DNA from: Cryobacterium inferilacus | Lineage (GTDB): Bacteria > Actinomycetota > Actinomycetes > Actinomycetales > Microbacteriaceae | Assembly: GCF_019599185.1 (NCBI RefSeq) | Contig: NZ_JAIEUL010000004.1 | Coordinates: 62,001-126,000 of the forward strand | Direction: 5' to 3' | Length of the DNA: 64,000 nt | In this document: positions 43,740-54,737 of the stretch, piece after piece | Position numbering within the stretch: position 1 is the stretch's first letter | How the letters are laid out: each line of letters starts with the position of its first letter | Notes under the pieces: model-generated | The model's database searches: none | Seen by the model: the letters and a program-made list of their open reading frames with translations, nothing else | Told to the model about the DNA's origin: nothing | Translations under genes and position numbers: made by a program

Positions 43740-45263
43740 ATGGACGGCTCCCAGAAATCCGCCGGTCCTCGCACTGCGGGCACCATCGAGACCGACCCGG
43801 CCGACGAGATCGCCCGTCTCTCCGCCGAAAACGCCCGCCTACGCGGGCAGCTCGGCCCGGCCGCCGAACACCGTGCGGCCGCCAGGTGGCGGGCGTTCTT
43901 CGCGGCTCTGCTCATCACCATCGGCGTGATTCTGGCCCCGGTCAGTGTCGTGGCGTACTGGACCAAGGGCTACATCAACGACACCGACCGATTCGTCGCC
44001 TCGCTCGCCCCGCTCGCGGAGGACCCGGCCGTGCAGGCCTACCTGGTCGACGAGATCGTCACCGTCGTGAACGACAATGTCGACATCGAGGGGATCACGA
44101 GCGATCTGTTCGACGGGCTGGCGAACCTCGACCTCCCGCCGGCCGCCCAGAATGCGTTGGGCCTGCTCGAGCAGCCCGCGATCCAGGGGGTTCAGGGCCT
44201 GATCAGGTCGACGGCGACGAACATCGTCGCCTCGGATGCCTTCGCCCAGCTCTGGGAACAGGCGCTGCGTACCAGCCAGACCCAGGTCATCGCCGCGCTG
44301 GAGGGCGATACCGGCGGGGCCCTGGTGATCAGCGATACCGGCGAGATCGGCATCCAGCTCGGCCCGATCATCGACGAGGTGAAGACCGAGCTCGTGAACC
44401 GGGGTTTCTCGCTGGCACAGAATATCCCCGAGGTGGACCGCACCATCGTGGTCGCCCAGTCGGACTCGCTGGTGCAGGCGCGCACGGGGTATCAACTGCT
44501 CAATGTGCTCGGTTTCGTCCTGCCCGTGGTGAGCCTGGGCCTGATCGCGCTCGGGGTGCTGGTGGCCAAACGCCGCTCCCGCACCCTGATCTGGGCCGGT
44601 CTGACCCTTGCCCTGTCGATGGCGATCCTCGCCGCCGGCATCGCCGTTGGCCGGATCCTCTTCATCAGCGCACTCTCGCCCACCTATCTGCCCAACAACG
44701 TGGCCCAGGCCCTCTACGACGCGGTGGTGCCGTTCATCAACACCACGGCGCTGTCGGTGGGTCTGGTCGGGTTCACCGTGGCCGTTGTGGCCTATCTGGC
44801 CGGGCCGTTCCGCGGCTCCGGCATGCTGCGTCGGTCGACCATCGGCACCGCCGCCAGCATCAGGGCGGCGGCCGGCAACGCCGGCATCACGACCGGTGGT
44901 TTCGGCGCGTTCCTGTACCACTACCGGCGCCTGGCGCACGTGCTGATCGGGTTGGCCGCCGCCGCCGTGGCCATCTTCTGGCGGCCGCTCACTCCCCCGG
45001 TCATCCTGTGGACGGCGGTGCTCGCCCTGATCGCGGTGCTGCTCGTCGAGGTGCTGCAGCGCCCGCCCGTGGCGCCGCCGGCGACGCCGCTGGCCGGGGC
45101 CGCCCCCGGCGACGGACCCGGCCCGGCCGGTCCGGCCGCCCGCACGGATACCGCGGCCAACCCGACCCTTCCGCTCCCGCCGGGGGACCCGGACAACCTG
45201 CGCGGGCAGACCGGCCCCACCGAGCCGCTCGAACCGATCCGTGCGGACAGCAGGCCGGATTAG
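43740..45263 (+). CDS. Large integral membrane protein, unknown
   Basis: 507 residues. A coiled N-terminal stretch (ADEIARLSAENARLRGQL) precedes the first transmembrane helix (WRAFFAALLITIGVILAPVSVVAYW, about 48-72). A large extracytoplasmic domain (residues 75-240) follows, then four or five helices (LNVLGFVLPVVSLGLIALGVL, LIWAGLTLALSMAILAAGIAV, etc.) and a Pro/Ala tail. Related uncharacterised proteins occur widely in Actinobacteria. ATG 43740. No enzyme motif found. Confidence 0.7.
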   Translation: MDGSQKSAGPRTAGTIETDPADEIARLSAENARLRGQLGPAAEHRAAARWRAFFAALLITIGVILAPVSVVAYWTKGYINDTDRFVASLAPLAEDPAVQAYLVDEIVTVVNDNVDIEGITSDLFDGLANLDLPPAAQNALGLLEQPAIQGVQGLIRSTATNIVASDAFAQLWEQALRTSQTQVIAALEGDTGGALVISDTGEIGIQLGPIIDEVKTELVNRGFSLAQNIPEVDRTIVVAQSDSLVQARTGYQLLNVLGFVLPVVSLGLIALGVLVAKRRSRTLIWAGLTLALSMAILAAGIAVGRILFISALSPTYLPNNVAQALYDAVVPFINTTALSVGLVGFTVAVVAYLAGPFRGSGMLRRSTIGTAASIRAAAGNAGITTGGFGAFLYHYRRLAHVLIGLAAAAVAIFWRPLTPPVILWTAVLALIAVLLVEVLQRPPVAPPATPLAGAAPGDGPGPAGPAARTDTAANPTLPLPPGDPDNLRGQTGPTEPLEPIRADSRPD

Positions 45264-45272
45264 GCTCACACT

Positions 45273-46256
45273 GTGAGCAATCTCGAGACCGAACCCGCCG
45301 AGCTGGTCTGCGACGCCCAGGCCGCCGTGGCGTCTGATCCCACCGTCGTCATCCTGGCCCCGCGGGACGTGCCCCTGGGCGGCCTGCGCGCGATGAACGT
45401 GCGGCGCACCCTGCCCCAGCGCGAGCGCAGCCTGATCGGCGCCTGGTGTTTTGTCGACCACTACGGTCCGGACGACGTGTCCGTCACCGGCGGGATGGTG
45501 GTGCCGCCGCATCCGCACACCGGGCTGCAGACGGCGAGCTGGCTCTTCGCCGGCGAGGTGGAGCACCGCGACAGCGTCGACAGCCTCGCCCTGGTGCGGC
45601 CGGGCGAACTGAACCTGATGACCGCCGGCGCCGGCATCAGCCACTCCGAGGTGTCCACCCCGAACACCACCGCCCTGCACGGCGTGCAGCTGTGGATAGC
45701 GCTCCCCGACCTCACCCGGCACCAGGCGCCGCACTTCGAGAACCACGTCATCGCTCCAATCGTGCGCAACGGTGTCACCCTGCACGTGTTCCTGGGCACT
45801 GTGGCCGGGCACACCGCCGACGCCACCGCAGACACCCCCCTGCTCGGCGCACAGATCGACCTGCCGGTCGGCACCGCCATCGACCTCGGGGTGCAGGGGT
45901 CCTTCGAGCACGGGGTACTCGTCGACACCGGCACCGTGAGCGTCGCCGGCAGCACCGTGCACAGCACCGAGCTTGGCTTCATCGAGGCCGGCCGCACGGG
46001 CATCCGCCTGGAGAACACCGGCGACGGCCCGGCCAGGGTGGTGCTGCTGGGCGGGGAGCCGCTCGGCGAGCAGATCGTGATGTGGTGGAACTTCATCGGC
46101 CGCAGTCACGAGGAGATCATCGCCTGGCGCGCCCAGTGGCAGCTCGAGGTGATCGATCAGGCGGATGCCGCGGGCCGGTTCGGTCAGGTGGCGTACCACG
46201 GGTCGGCCCTGCCGGCACCCGAGCTTCCCACCGTCAGGCTCAAGCCCCGCCGGTGA
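45273..46256 (+). CDS. Pirin-family protein
   Basis: 327 residues of the bicupin pirin fold. N-terminal cupin with the metal site HPHTGLQT and E of EVEH (VVPPHPHTGLQTASWLFAGEVEHRDS) and GAGISHSE, typical of pirins. The C-terminal cupin ends with MMW-like IVMWWNFIGRSHEEI. Some pirins are quercetinases or redox sensors; the role here is unknown. GTG 45273, 9 bp after the preceding stop, so possibly co-transcribed. Confidence 0.9.
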   Translation: MSNLETEPAELVCDAQAAVASDPTVVILAPRDVPLGGLRAMNVRRTLPQRERSLIGAWCFVDHYGPDDVSVTGGMVVPPHPHTGLQTASWLFAGEVEHRDSVDSLALVRPGELNLMTAGAGISHSEVSTPNTTALHGVQLWIALPDLTRHQAPHFENHVIAPIVRNGVTLHVFLGTVAGHTADATADTPLLGAQIDLPVGTAIDLGVQGSFEHGVLVDTGTVSVAGSTVHSTELGFIEAGRTGIRLENTGDGPARVVLLGGEPLGEQIVMWWNFIGRSHEEIIAWRAQWQLEVIDQADAAGRFGQVAYHGSALPAPELPTVRLKPRR

Positions 46257-46281
46257 GCCCGACCGGGTCGCCCGTCCGGCG

Positions 46282-47745
46282 TTACTGCACCGCGCTGGTC
46301 AGTCGGGCGAGGTTGTCCAGAATCGTGGACTTGAGCGGCTGCTTCATCCATTCCTCGAGGGTGAGTTCACGGCTGTCGGCGCGGTAGCCGTCCTCGACGG
46401 CGCGCAGCTGTTCCACGAAGGAGCGCCCACGCACCATCATCGACACCTCGAAGTTGAGGCTGAACGAGCGCATGTCCATGTTGCTCGACCCGATCACCGC
46501 CACGTCATCGTCGATGGTGAAGTGCTTGGCGTGCAGCACGTACGGCGCCTTGTACATGTAGATCTTCACGCCGGCACGCAGCAGTTCCTCGTAGTAGGAC
46601 CGCTGAGCGTGGTAGACGAGGGCCTGGTCGCCGATCTCCGAGACGAACAGTTCCACGTGCAGGCCGCGCTGCACGGCGGTGGTGACGGCGTACATGATCG
46701 ACTCGTCCGGCACGAAGTACGGGCTGGTGATCACGATGCGTTCCTGGGCGTAATACAGCAGCGCGAGGAACAGGCGCAGGTTGTTCTCGCCCTCGAAGCC
46801 CGGCCCACTGGGCACGATCTGGCAGTCGATGGCATCCGAGACCTGCACCGGGTGCACGGGCTCGATGTCGCGGGTGAGCAGTTCGTTGGTCTCGCTGTAC
46901 CAGTCGGTGATGAAGATGGCGTTGAGGCCAGACACGATGGGGCCCTCGAGCCGCACCATCAGGTCCTTCCACTTCAGGCCGCGGCGCAGATTGCGCTTCA
47001 TGTTGTAGCTGCGGTCGATCACGTTCTGCGAGCCCATGAAGCCCACCCGGCCGTCGACGATCACGAGCTTGCGGTGGTTGCGCAGGTCGGGGCGCTGCCA
47101 CTTGCCCTTGAACGGCTGCAACGGCAGCATCAGCTGCCACTTCACCCCGGACGCGGTGAGGCGCTGTTTCGTTTCCTTGAAGCCGGGCTTCCGCATCGAC
47201 TGGATGTGGTCCATCAGCACCCGCACGGTCACGCCACGCTTGACGGCGTTCTCCATCGCGTCGAAGAACGGGCCGGTGGTGTCGTCGAGCGAGAGGATGT
47301 AGAACTCGACGTGCACGTACTTGGTGGCCTGGTCGATGTCCGCGGCCATGGCGGCGAGGGTCTCGTCGTAGTCGCCGTGCAGCCGGGCACGGTTGTCGCC
47401 GACGAGCGGCATCGAACCCAGGTTGCGGTTGAGCTCCACCACCGATTCCAGCCAGCCGGGCCACGGATGCTCCCGCTGCACCCGTTCCATCCCCGCGGTG
47501 CTGTCGAGGATGAACTGGTTGATCTCCGCCTGCATCTCCACCCGGCGCTTGGGCAGGGTGCGGAAGCCGATCAGCAGGAACAACAGGGCACCGAAGTACG
47601 GGATCAGGAAGATCGCCAGCAGCCACGCCATGCCGGAGGTAGGCCTGCGGTTGCGCGGGACGACGATGATCGCCACCACCCGGATGGCAAAGTCCACCAG
47701 GAAGGCCACCACAAGCAAGATGGTGGACAGTTCAATGCCGAACAC
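46282..47745 (-). CDS. cls: Cardiolipin synthase, PLD superfamily
   Basis: 487 residues. Two N-terminal helices (IELSTILLVVAFLVDFAIRVVAIIVV; AWLLAIFLIPYFGALLFLLIGF) and two HKD motifs: HRKLVIVDGRVGFMGSQN (first) and HAKHFTIDDDVAVIGSSNMD (second). It condenses phosphatidylglycerol (or CDP-DAG) to cardiolipin. The start is GTG 47745, 2 bp after the stop of the micro-ORF 47748-47924, suggesting one transcript. Confidence 0.92.
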   Translation of the reverse strand: MFGIELSTILLVVAFLVDFAIRVVAIIVVPRNRRPTSGMAWLLAIFLIPYFGALLFLLIGFRTLPKRRVEMQAEINQFILDSTAGMERVQREHPWPGWLESVVELNRNLGSMPLVGDNRARLHGDYDETLAAMAADIDQATKYVHVEFYILSLDDTTGPFFDAMENAVKRGVTVRVLMDHIQSMRKPGFKETKQRLTASGVKWQLMLPLQPFKGKWQRPDLRNHRKLVIVDGRVGFMGSQNVIDRSYNMKRNLRRGLKWKDLMVRLEGPIVSGLNAIFITDWYSETNELLTRDIEPVHPVQVSDAIDCQIVPSGPGFEGENNLRLFLALLYYAQERIVITSPYFVPDESIMYAVTTAVQRGLHVELFVSEIGDQALVYHAQRSYYEELLRAGVKIYMYKAPYVLHAKHFTIDDDVAVIGSSNMDMRSFSLNFEVSMMVRGRSFVEQLRAVEDGYRADSRELTLEEWMKQPLKSTILDNLARLTSAVQ

Positions 47746-47747
47746 GG

Positions 47748-47924
47748 TCAGTCGGCCGGGGTGTCGAGGCCGAGCCTGGCTCGCTCGTCAGCTTCGATGC
47801 GCGCGTACGCGTTCCGTTCGGTGCGGTCGGCGCGGATGATGGCGCGCATGATGATCCAGAAGATCACCCCGACCAGAACGGTGGGCGCGAGCGAGTACAA
47901 AGCGTTGGCCCAGAAGCTATCCAT
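47748..47924 (-). CDS. Small single-helix membrane protein upstream of cls
   Basis: 58 residues: short N-terminus, one transmembrane helix (SLAPTVLVGVIFWIIMRAIIR) and a charged helical tail (ADRTERNAYARIEADERARL). GAGGGACT before ATG 47924 serves as ribosome site. The 2-bp gap to the cls start makes it the first gene of a two-gene transcript. Function unknown; such ORFs are common before cls in Microbacteriaceae (from memory). Confidence 0.7.
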   Translation of the reverse strand: MDSFWANALYSLAPTVLVGVIFWIIMRAIIRADRTERNAYARIEADERARLGLDTPAD

Positions 47925-48004
47925 AGTCCCTCCAGCCTACGCGAACTCCGCCCGCACCCCGGCGGCCGTCCTCCCAGCGGGGGTGGGGGCGGGGCTGGGG
48001 GCGG

Positions 48005-48157
48005 CTATTTGACGAGGATGCCCCAGATGCCGGAGCCGAGCAGGTACAGTCCGACACCGCCGACGAGGATCCAGATCAGGATCCGGTTCGTCGACGGGCC
48101 CTTCTTGCCGCCGTCGTCGTCTGGCTTCAGCTCGTCCTTGGGCAGGTAAGTCATCAT
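48005..48157 (-). CDS. Small single-helix membrane protein downstream of lysS
   Basis: 50 residues beginning MMTYLPKDELKPDDDGGKKG, then one transmembrane helix (ILIWILVGGVGLYLLGSGIWGIL). GTAAAGTGAGGTC upstream gives a ribosome site. It starts 4 bp after the lysS stop on the same strand, so it rides on the lysS transcript. Unknown function. Confidence 0.65.
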   Translation of the reverse strand: MMTYLPKDELKPDDDGGKKGPSTNRILIWILVGGVGLYLLGSGIWGILVK

Positions 48158-48161
48158 GACC

Positions 48162-49694
<1,533 letters not shown>

Positions 49695-49751
49695 GCGGTT
49701 TCTCCGTCGGTGGGCGTACACGGGCCAGGCCGGTACCCCGTTGAAAATCGG

Positions 49752-50633
49752 TTAGGGGATGTCCAGTGAAATGTTGTCGATCAGCCTGGTGCTGCCGACC
49801 ATCGCGGCGACCAGCATTCTGGCCTGGCCGCGATAGTCGTCGTCGACCACCAGGTAGGTGTGCGGATGCACGACAACGAGATAGTCCAGTTTAACCAGAG
49901 GCGAGGCGCCGATCACCGCGTGGGCGGCCACAATCGCCGCCGGGACCCCGCCGTGGGCGGCGGCCGCGGCGGCCGTCAGGCCCACCGACAGCGACCTGGC
50001 GGCCGTGCGCGCCGGCTCGTCGAGGTTGCGGTTGCGGCTGGACAGGGCGAGACCGGTGTCTTCGCGCACCGTGGGAACGACCTCGATGCTCGTGCGCAGG
50101 TTGAGGTCCGCGACCATCCGCTCCACCAGGAACACCTGTTGGGCGTCCTTCTGACCGAACACGGCGACATCCGGCTCGACGATGTTGAACAGCTTCGCGA
50201 CGACGGTGAGCATGCCGTCGAAGTGACCTGGCCGGGCCGCGCCCTCGTAGAGGCTCCCGACGGCTCCGGCGGTCACGCGGGTGGTCGAGGCTCCATCAGG
50301 GTACATCTGGCGGGTGTGCGGGGCGAAGACGAAGGTGGCGCCCTCCTCGGCCAGGGCGGCGACGTCGGCGTCGAGGGTGCGCGGGTAGGTGTCGAGGTCT
50401 TCGTTCACGCCGAACTGCAACGGGTTGACGAAGATCGACACCACGACGATCTGGCCCAGGGCCACGGCCCGGCGCACCAGCGCCCGGTGCCCGTCGTGCA
50501 GGGCGCCCATGGTGGGTACAAGCACCACGTGGGCGTCTCCGCCCTTGGCGGCGATGTTCTGCTTGGCGAGGCACAGCCGGCCCTGCAGCTCGTCAATCGT
50601 GGTGATGACTTCTGGCTTGGTGAGCACGGTCAC
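49752..50633 (-). CDS. panC: Pantothenate synthetase
   Basis: 293 residues. The ATP-binding VPTMGALHDGHRAL motif (HIGH-like), IFVNPLQFG, PGHFDGMLTVVAKLFNIVEPD, FGQKDAQQ and the KMSKS-like LSSRNRNL are all present. It condenses pantoate and beta-alanine to pantothenate for CoA. The GTG start overlaps the stop of the DUF2520 gene (GTGA), so it is the end of the long folate-pantothenate operon. Confidence 0.95.
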   Translation of the reverse strand: MTVLTKPEVITTIDELQGRLCLAKQNIAAKGGDAHVVLVPTMGALHDGHRALVRRAVALGQIVVVSIFVNPLQFGVNEDLDTYPRTLDADVAALAEEGATFVFAPHTRQMYPDGASTTRVTAGAVGSLYEGAARPGHFDGMLTVVAKLFNIVEPDVAVFGQKDAQQVFLVERMVADLNLRTSIEVVPTVREDTGLALSSRNRNLDEPARTAARSLSVGLTAAAAAAHGGVPAAIVAAHAVIGASPLVKLDYLVVVHPHTYLVVDDDYRGQARMLVAAMVGSTRLIDNISLDIP

Positions 50634-51406
50634 GGGTCCTCCGGGTCGAACGGGTCACGCGGGTGGGTCGGGTAGATCTGGTCGTCGAGTTCGTCCAGCG
50701 GATGCGCTGCGCCGAGCCGGTCGGCGCCGGTGCGGCTGAGCGCATTCTCGATCGCCGATCGCACGAGCGGGGCGATCACGGCGCCGGCCTGGTCGATACC
50801 GATGCCCTGCAACAGCCGGGTGGACTGCTCCACAATAGCCGTCGAGAAGGCCGTCGCCGTCTCGATGGCCTCGGCGTACGCGGTCCGGTCCGCCTCGGCG
50901 ACGATCACCGGTTCCCCGCCCATCTCCACGACCAGGGCCTGCCCGATCGGCAGCACCGGGCCGGGCGCGGTGACGGCGAAGTAGCTGTCGGTGAGGCGGG
51001 CGATGTCCAGGCTCGTTCCGGTGAAGGTCATGGCCGGGTGGATCGCCAATGGGATCGCCCCCGAAATCAGCGCCGGCCGGAGCACGTCGGTGCCGTACCT
51101 GGCGGAGGTGTGCAGCACCAGTTGACCCGGCTGCCAGGTGCCCGTGGCCGCGAGCCCTGCCACCAGGCTGTCGAGCTGATCGTCGGGAACGGCGATGATG
51201 ACCAGTTCGCTGCGCTCCACGATCTCCGGCACGGTCAAGACCGGCACGAGTGGCAGGATCGCCTCGGCGCGGTCACGGCTGGCCTGCGAGATCGCGGAGA
51301 TGCCGACCAAGGCGTGGCCGGCGCCGGCGAGGGCGGCGGCGAGGATCGGGCCGACGTGCCCTGCGCCGATGACGCCGATGCCGAGGCGGCCGGGTCGGGC
51401 GGTCAC
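50630..51406 (-). CDS. Rossmann-like/DUF2520 oxidoreductase-type protein
   Basis: 258 residues. The nucleotide-binding GVIGAGHVGPILAAALAGAGH at the N-terminus and the C-terminal helical DUF2520 domain (IHPAMTFTG, LLQGIGIDQAGAVIAPLVRSAIENA) match this NADP-binding family. In Actinobacteria it regularly precedes panC and may feed pantoate synthesis as a ketopantoate reductase-like enzyme (inference from context). The GTG 51406 overlaps the previous stop. Confidence 0.8.
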   Translation of the reverse strand: MTARPGRLGIGVIGAGHVGPILAAALAGAGHALVGISAISQASRDRAEAILPLVPVLTVPEIVERSELVIIAVPDDQLDSLVAGLAATGTWQPGQLVLHTSARYGTDVLRPALISGAIPLAIHPAMTFTGTSLDIARLTDSYFAVTAPGPVLPIGQALVVEMGGEPVIVAEADRTAYAEAIETATAFSTAIVEQSTRLLQGIGIDQAGAVIAPLVRSAIENALSRTGADRLGAAHPLDELDDQIYPTHPRDPFDPEDP

Positions 51407-52995
51407 GTGGTCACCTCGAGTTCGCGGTTCCAGTGGTGGCTGGTGTCGGAGTCGGAGGCGGCGATCGCCCCTGCGGCGATGGAGTCGAAGAGTCGGGCGG
51501 CCTCGGCCACGTCGATCACGCCGAGGCTGGCCGTGACCGGTCCGGTGACGGTGTGCAGCCGTGCGGTGGCGAGTCGGAGCCGGCGACGAACCGGGCCCTG
51601 GTGGATGGCGACGCTCTGCAGCCGGGCCAGGGGGACGAAGACCAGGTTGCGGGCCACCACCCCGCGGCGAATCAGCGCCGTCCCCGAGGAGAGGGCGTAC
51701 CCGGTGCGACGCCAGGAGAACGGGCGGAGCCAGGCCGCCCGGCGTGGCGCGCTGCTGAAACCGTCGCCTTCGCCGCCGCGGGAGAGCAGGCCACGCTCGA
51801 TCAGGGCGTGCTGGTCGGCACCGGTGAAGGCCGGCAGCACCAATTCGAGCACCCGAGTGACGTCGTCGAGGGTCCCCACCGGCAGGATGGTGGTGGCGGC
51901 CTGACCTGCGGCGCCGTCGTTGGTGGAGTGGCCGGCCTTGTTGATGCTGACCTGCCACCAGCCGAACGGCCGCCAGAGCAGGGGCTGGGTCACGCCGATG
52001 GCGTGGATGCGGCCAGGCGGCAGGGTTTCGTTGCTCGTGGTGAGCAGCCCGAAACCGACCCGTACTCCGTCGGGGGTGCCGGCGATGCTGAACCGCAGCG
52101 ACTTGGTGATCCGGGAGAAGTAGTAACCAAAGCTGGCCAGCAGGAACGGGAAGATCGCCACCAGCAACCAGCCGGTGCTGCCGGAGACCACGCTCACGAT
52201 CACCGCGACAATGGCGATGACCACGACGACCGTGAAGCTGCTGAGCACGATCGAGCCGATCAGGCGCAGCAGCGGAATGCGCACCACCGATTCCGGTGGC
52301 GCCGCATCCGGATCAAGCTCAGGCGCGAGAAACTCGCCCACTCTGGCGGTCGCGTAGCCGCCCAGGCCGGTCCGCGCCTGGCCGACGGTGTCGGCCGCAG
52401 ACGGCTCGCCCGGGAGAGAGCCCGAGGCGACAGGCATCCCCGTGGCCGGGTCAGCGGTCGCGGCCGCGGTCTGCCGAGGCGCCCTGGCTCCGCCCGCCGC
52501 GTGCAGGATGTCCCTGCGCAGGCCGTCGGCCAGCGCGGAGCCCAGGTAGGCCAGTTGCACGTTGGCGTCCTGCCCGGCGACACTGACCTCGAGTTTCGCC
52601 GCACCGAACAGCCGCGGGATGAGCGGCCGTACGATGTTGACGCCCTGGATGCGATCCAGCCGGGCCTGGCGGTGGCTGCGGAACAGCACCCCGCTGCGCA
52701 CCTCGACGGATTCGTCGCCGACCCGGAAGGTATGCATCCGCCAGGACAGGGCGAAGACGACCAGGATCACGACCAGCACGACCGCGGTGGCCAGCAGGGC
52801 CCAGCCCACGGCGCCGCGCTGGTAGATCTCATCGAGCGGGTCGCCGGACTCCCGGGGAATGCCGAACACCATCTCGACGACCCGTTCGCGCAGGTTGGCG
52901 ATCAGGAAGCCGAGCAGGGCGAAGATGAAGATCCCGCCGCGCAGCAGCGGGCTCGCGGGATGGAGGCGGTGCCACTCCCCGTCGGCGAGCGTCAC
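51403..52995 (-). CDS. PH-domain membrane protein (YdbT-like)
   Basis: 530 residues. N-terminal hydrophobic pair (LRGGIFIFALLGFLIANL; WALLATAVVLVVILVVFALSW), three bacterial PH (bPH2) domains with DRIQGVNIVRPLIPRLFG, TNNDG-like and LARLQSVAIHQGPVRRRL signatures, and a middle transmembrane pair (SIVLSSFTVVVVIAIVAVIVSVV; WLLVAIFPFLLASFGYYF). It is encoded beside a single-PH partner, as in YdbS/YdbT, which confer resistance to some bacteriocins in Bacillus. GTG start overlaps the upstream gene by 4 bp. Confidence 0.8.
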   Translation of the reverse strand: MTLADGEWHRLHPASPLLRGGIFIFALLGFLIANLRERVVEMVFGIPRESGDPLDEIYQRGAVGWALLATAVVLVVILVVFALSWRMHTFRVGDESVEVRSGVLFRSHRQARLDRIQGVNIVRPLIPRLFGAAKLEVSVAGQDANVQLAYLGSALADGLRRDILHAAGGARAPRQTAAATADPATGMPVASGSLPGEPSAADTVGQARTGLGGYATARVGEFLAPELDPDAAPPESVVRIPLLRLIGSIVLSSFTVVVVIAIVAVIVSVVSGSTGWLLVAIFPFLLASFGYYFSRITKSLRFSIAGTPDGVRVGFGLLTTSNETLPPGRIHAIGVTQPLLWRPFGWWQVSINKAGHSTNDGAAGQAATTILPVGTLDDVTRVLELVLPAFTGADQHALIERGLLSRGGEGDGFSSAPRRAAWLRPFSWRRTGYALSSGTALIRRGVVARNLVFVPLARLQSVAIHQGPVRRRLRLATARLHTVTGPVTASLGVIDVAEAARLFDSIAAGAIAASDSDTSHHWNRELEVTT

Positions 52996-53621
52996 AATCC
53001 GGCCCGCCGGCTTTCGGCCAGCTCGACCAGCCTGTCGCGCAGGGTATTGGCGTCGTCCTCGGCGAGGCCGGGGATGGCCACGGCGGAGGTAGCGGCGGCG
53101 GTGACGAACTTGAGGTCGGCCAGGCCGAGCCAGCGGGCAACGGGACCGCGGGTGATGTCGACCAGCTGCATGCGGCCGTACGGCACCGATACGAATCGTT
53201 GGAACATGATGCCGCGACGAAAGAGCAGGTCATCGGCGCGCAGTTGATAGCCGATGGACCGCACCCGGCGCGGTTCGAACGCCACCGAGACCAGCACGAT
53301 CAGCGCGAGGGCGCCGCCGACGATGGCGGCCCAGGTCTGGTCCAGGAGCAGCCAGAGCAGCCCGGCGGCGACACAGATCATCACGAGGAAGATCAGGCTG
53401 CCGACGATTTCGACCATCACGTACTTGGGTGACACCCGCTGCCACTCACCGGCCTCCGGCAGGTCGAGCCTGGTGCCGACCGGCGGCACGACGGGGGCGT
53501 CTGTCGCAGCAGCGGGCTGTTCGGCGGCGATCGCCGGTTCCGTCACCGCGGGCTGGGCGGCCGGCAGAGCCGGTTCGGTCGGCGCGGCCGGTCCGGTGTC
53601 GGTGTCTCGGTAGTCAGACAC
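52992..53621 (-). CDS. PH-domain membrane protein (YdbS-like)
   Basis: 209 residues. A Pro/Ala-rich N-terminus precedes two transmembrane helices (VGSLIFLVMICVAAGLLWLLL; WAAIVGGALALIVLVSVAF) and one bPH2 domain (YQLRADDLLFRRGIMFQRFVSVPYGRMQLVDITRGP). It is the partner of the YdbT-like gene downstream (GTGA overlap). The start overlaps the DUF3180 gene by 8 bp. Confidence 0.8.
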   Translation of the reverse strand: MSDYRDTDTGPAAPTEPALPAAQPAVTEPAIAAEQPAAATDAPVVPPVGTRLDLPEAGEWQRVSPKYVMVEIVGSLIFLVMICVAAGLLWLLLDQTWAAIVGGALALIVLVSVAFEPRRVRSIGYQLRADDLLFRRGIMFQRFVSVPYGRMQLVDITRGPVARWLGLADLKFVTAAATSAVAIPGLAEDDANTLRDRLVELAESRRAGL

Positions 53622-54090
53622 GTGCTGCGCCCCCTTCGTCGTGATCGTTGTCGTCGTCGGGCGGCAGTGTGCAGAAGTGCTCCGCCAGAAGGCCGCCCGC
53701 GAGCAGGATTGCGGCGCCGAGCGCCATCCCGATTGCGAGCCACAACGATGCTACCGCCGGTATTACCGTGCGGGTCAGGATAAAGCCGACGATCCCGACG
53801 CCGAGACCGAGCAGCAGCGCCCCGCTCAGGCTGGACGCCTTGGCGAGGACGGCGACTCGCATGGCCATGAACGGGTCGACCCGACTGGCCGCCTTGCCCC
53901 GGGTGGACTGGCGGATCCGCCAAGCCAGGGTGAGCAGGATCGCCGTGATCAGCACCAGCGCCAGCGGCAAGGTGTACGGCGGCACAATGATGGCCCAGCC
54001 GGCTGCGGTGGCGCCGATTTCGGCCAGGAACGCCACGACCAGGCCGACCAGGGCCAGAGCCAGCAGCGGAGTCGCCCTGGTGCGTCTCAT
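53614..54090 (-). CDS. DUF3180 membrane protein
   Basis: 158 residues with four helices (PLLALALVGLVVAFLAEIG; LPLALVLITAILLTLAWRI; SLSGALLLGLGVGIVGFIL; SLWLAIGMALGAAILLAGGLL), typical of DUF3180, an actinobacterial family found between folK and the PH genes. Function unknown. The ATG overlaps the folK stop (ATGA). Confidence 0.8.
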   Translation of the reverse strand: MRRTRATPLLALALVGLVVAFLAEIGATAAGWAIIVPPYTLPLALVLITAILLTLAWRIRQSTRGKAASRVDPFMAMRVAVLAKASSLSGALLLGLGVGIVGFILTRTVIPAVASLWLAIGMALGAAILLAGGLLAEHFCTLPPDDDNDHDEGGAARV

Positions 54091-54737
54091 CGACCGTCTC
54101 CATCGATGGTCACGGTCGGGTCGGTGTCGTCGTCAGGGGTGCCGGGCGCCGGGCGGCCGGGCTCGTGGTGCAGGGTGTGCTCGTGCGCCACCTCGGTGTG
54201 GGAGGGGTCGGTGCTGGCGGTCACCGGGTGCGCGCGGGCGGTGCGGGCGGCCACGGCCAGGAGTTCGCTCACCCGGCCGCGTCCGGGCAGTTCGGCGTCC
54301 GGGTCGATGTCCAGCCACGGTGCGAGCACGAAGTCGCGGTCGCCGGCGCGCGGGTGCGGCAGGGTGAGCCTGTCGTCGTCGATGCGAAGGTCGTCGATGC
54401 TGATCAGGTCGATATCCAGGGTGCGGTCGCCCCAGCGTTCGTCACGCACACGGCCGTGGTCGGCCTCGATGGCGTTCACGGCGTCGAGCAGCGCGTGCGG
54501 CTCTCCCGCCCAGCGCAGCGTGATCACGAGGTTCAGGTAGCCGGGGGCCGAGAGGTCGACCCCACCCGGCTTGACGGCGTCGGAGGCGTACACCGGCGAC
54601 ACCGCGGTCAGCACGGCCTGGTCCAGGTCGGCGATGGCGCGCACGGCGGCGGCGATGGTGGCCTCGCGGTCGCCGAGGTTGCTGCCGAGCGCCAGCACGG
54701 CGGTGGGCGGGGCGGCGGACATCGAGGGCCCGGTCAC
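54087..54737 (-). CDS. folK: 2-amino-4-hydroxy-6-hydroxymethyldihydropteridine pyrophosphokinase
   Basis: 216 residues. LALGSNLGDRE, VSPVYASD, YLNLVITLRW, RWGDRTLDIDLI and LTLPHPRAGDRDFVLAPWLDI are the HPPK signatures. It transfers pyrophosphate from ATP to the pterin in folate synthesis. Family length ends near residue 170; the Asp/Thr-rich tail is an extension. GTG 54737 overlaps the folB stop (GTGA); ATG 54722 is the alternative start. Confidence 0.92.
   Translation of the reverse strand: MTGPSMSAAPPTAVLALGSNLGDREATIAAAVRAIADLDQAVLTAVSPVYASDAVKPGGVDLSAPGYLNLVITLRWAGEPHALLDAVNAIEADHGRVRDERWGDRTLDIDLISIDDLRIDDDRLTLPHPRAGDRDFVLAPWLDIDPDAELPGRGRVSELLAVAARTARAHPVTASTDPSHTEVAHEHTLHHEPGRPAPGTPDDDTDPTVTIDGDGR

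Noticed and set aside
43839..46199. 786-residue minus-strand ORF
   Set aside because: Antisense to the membrane-protein and pirin genes; composition is a G/C third-position shadow with no domain.
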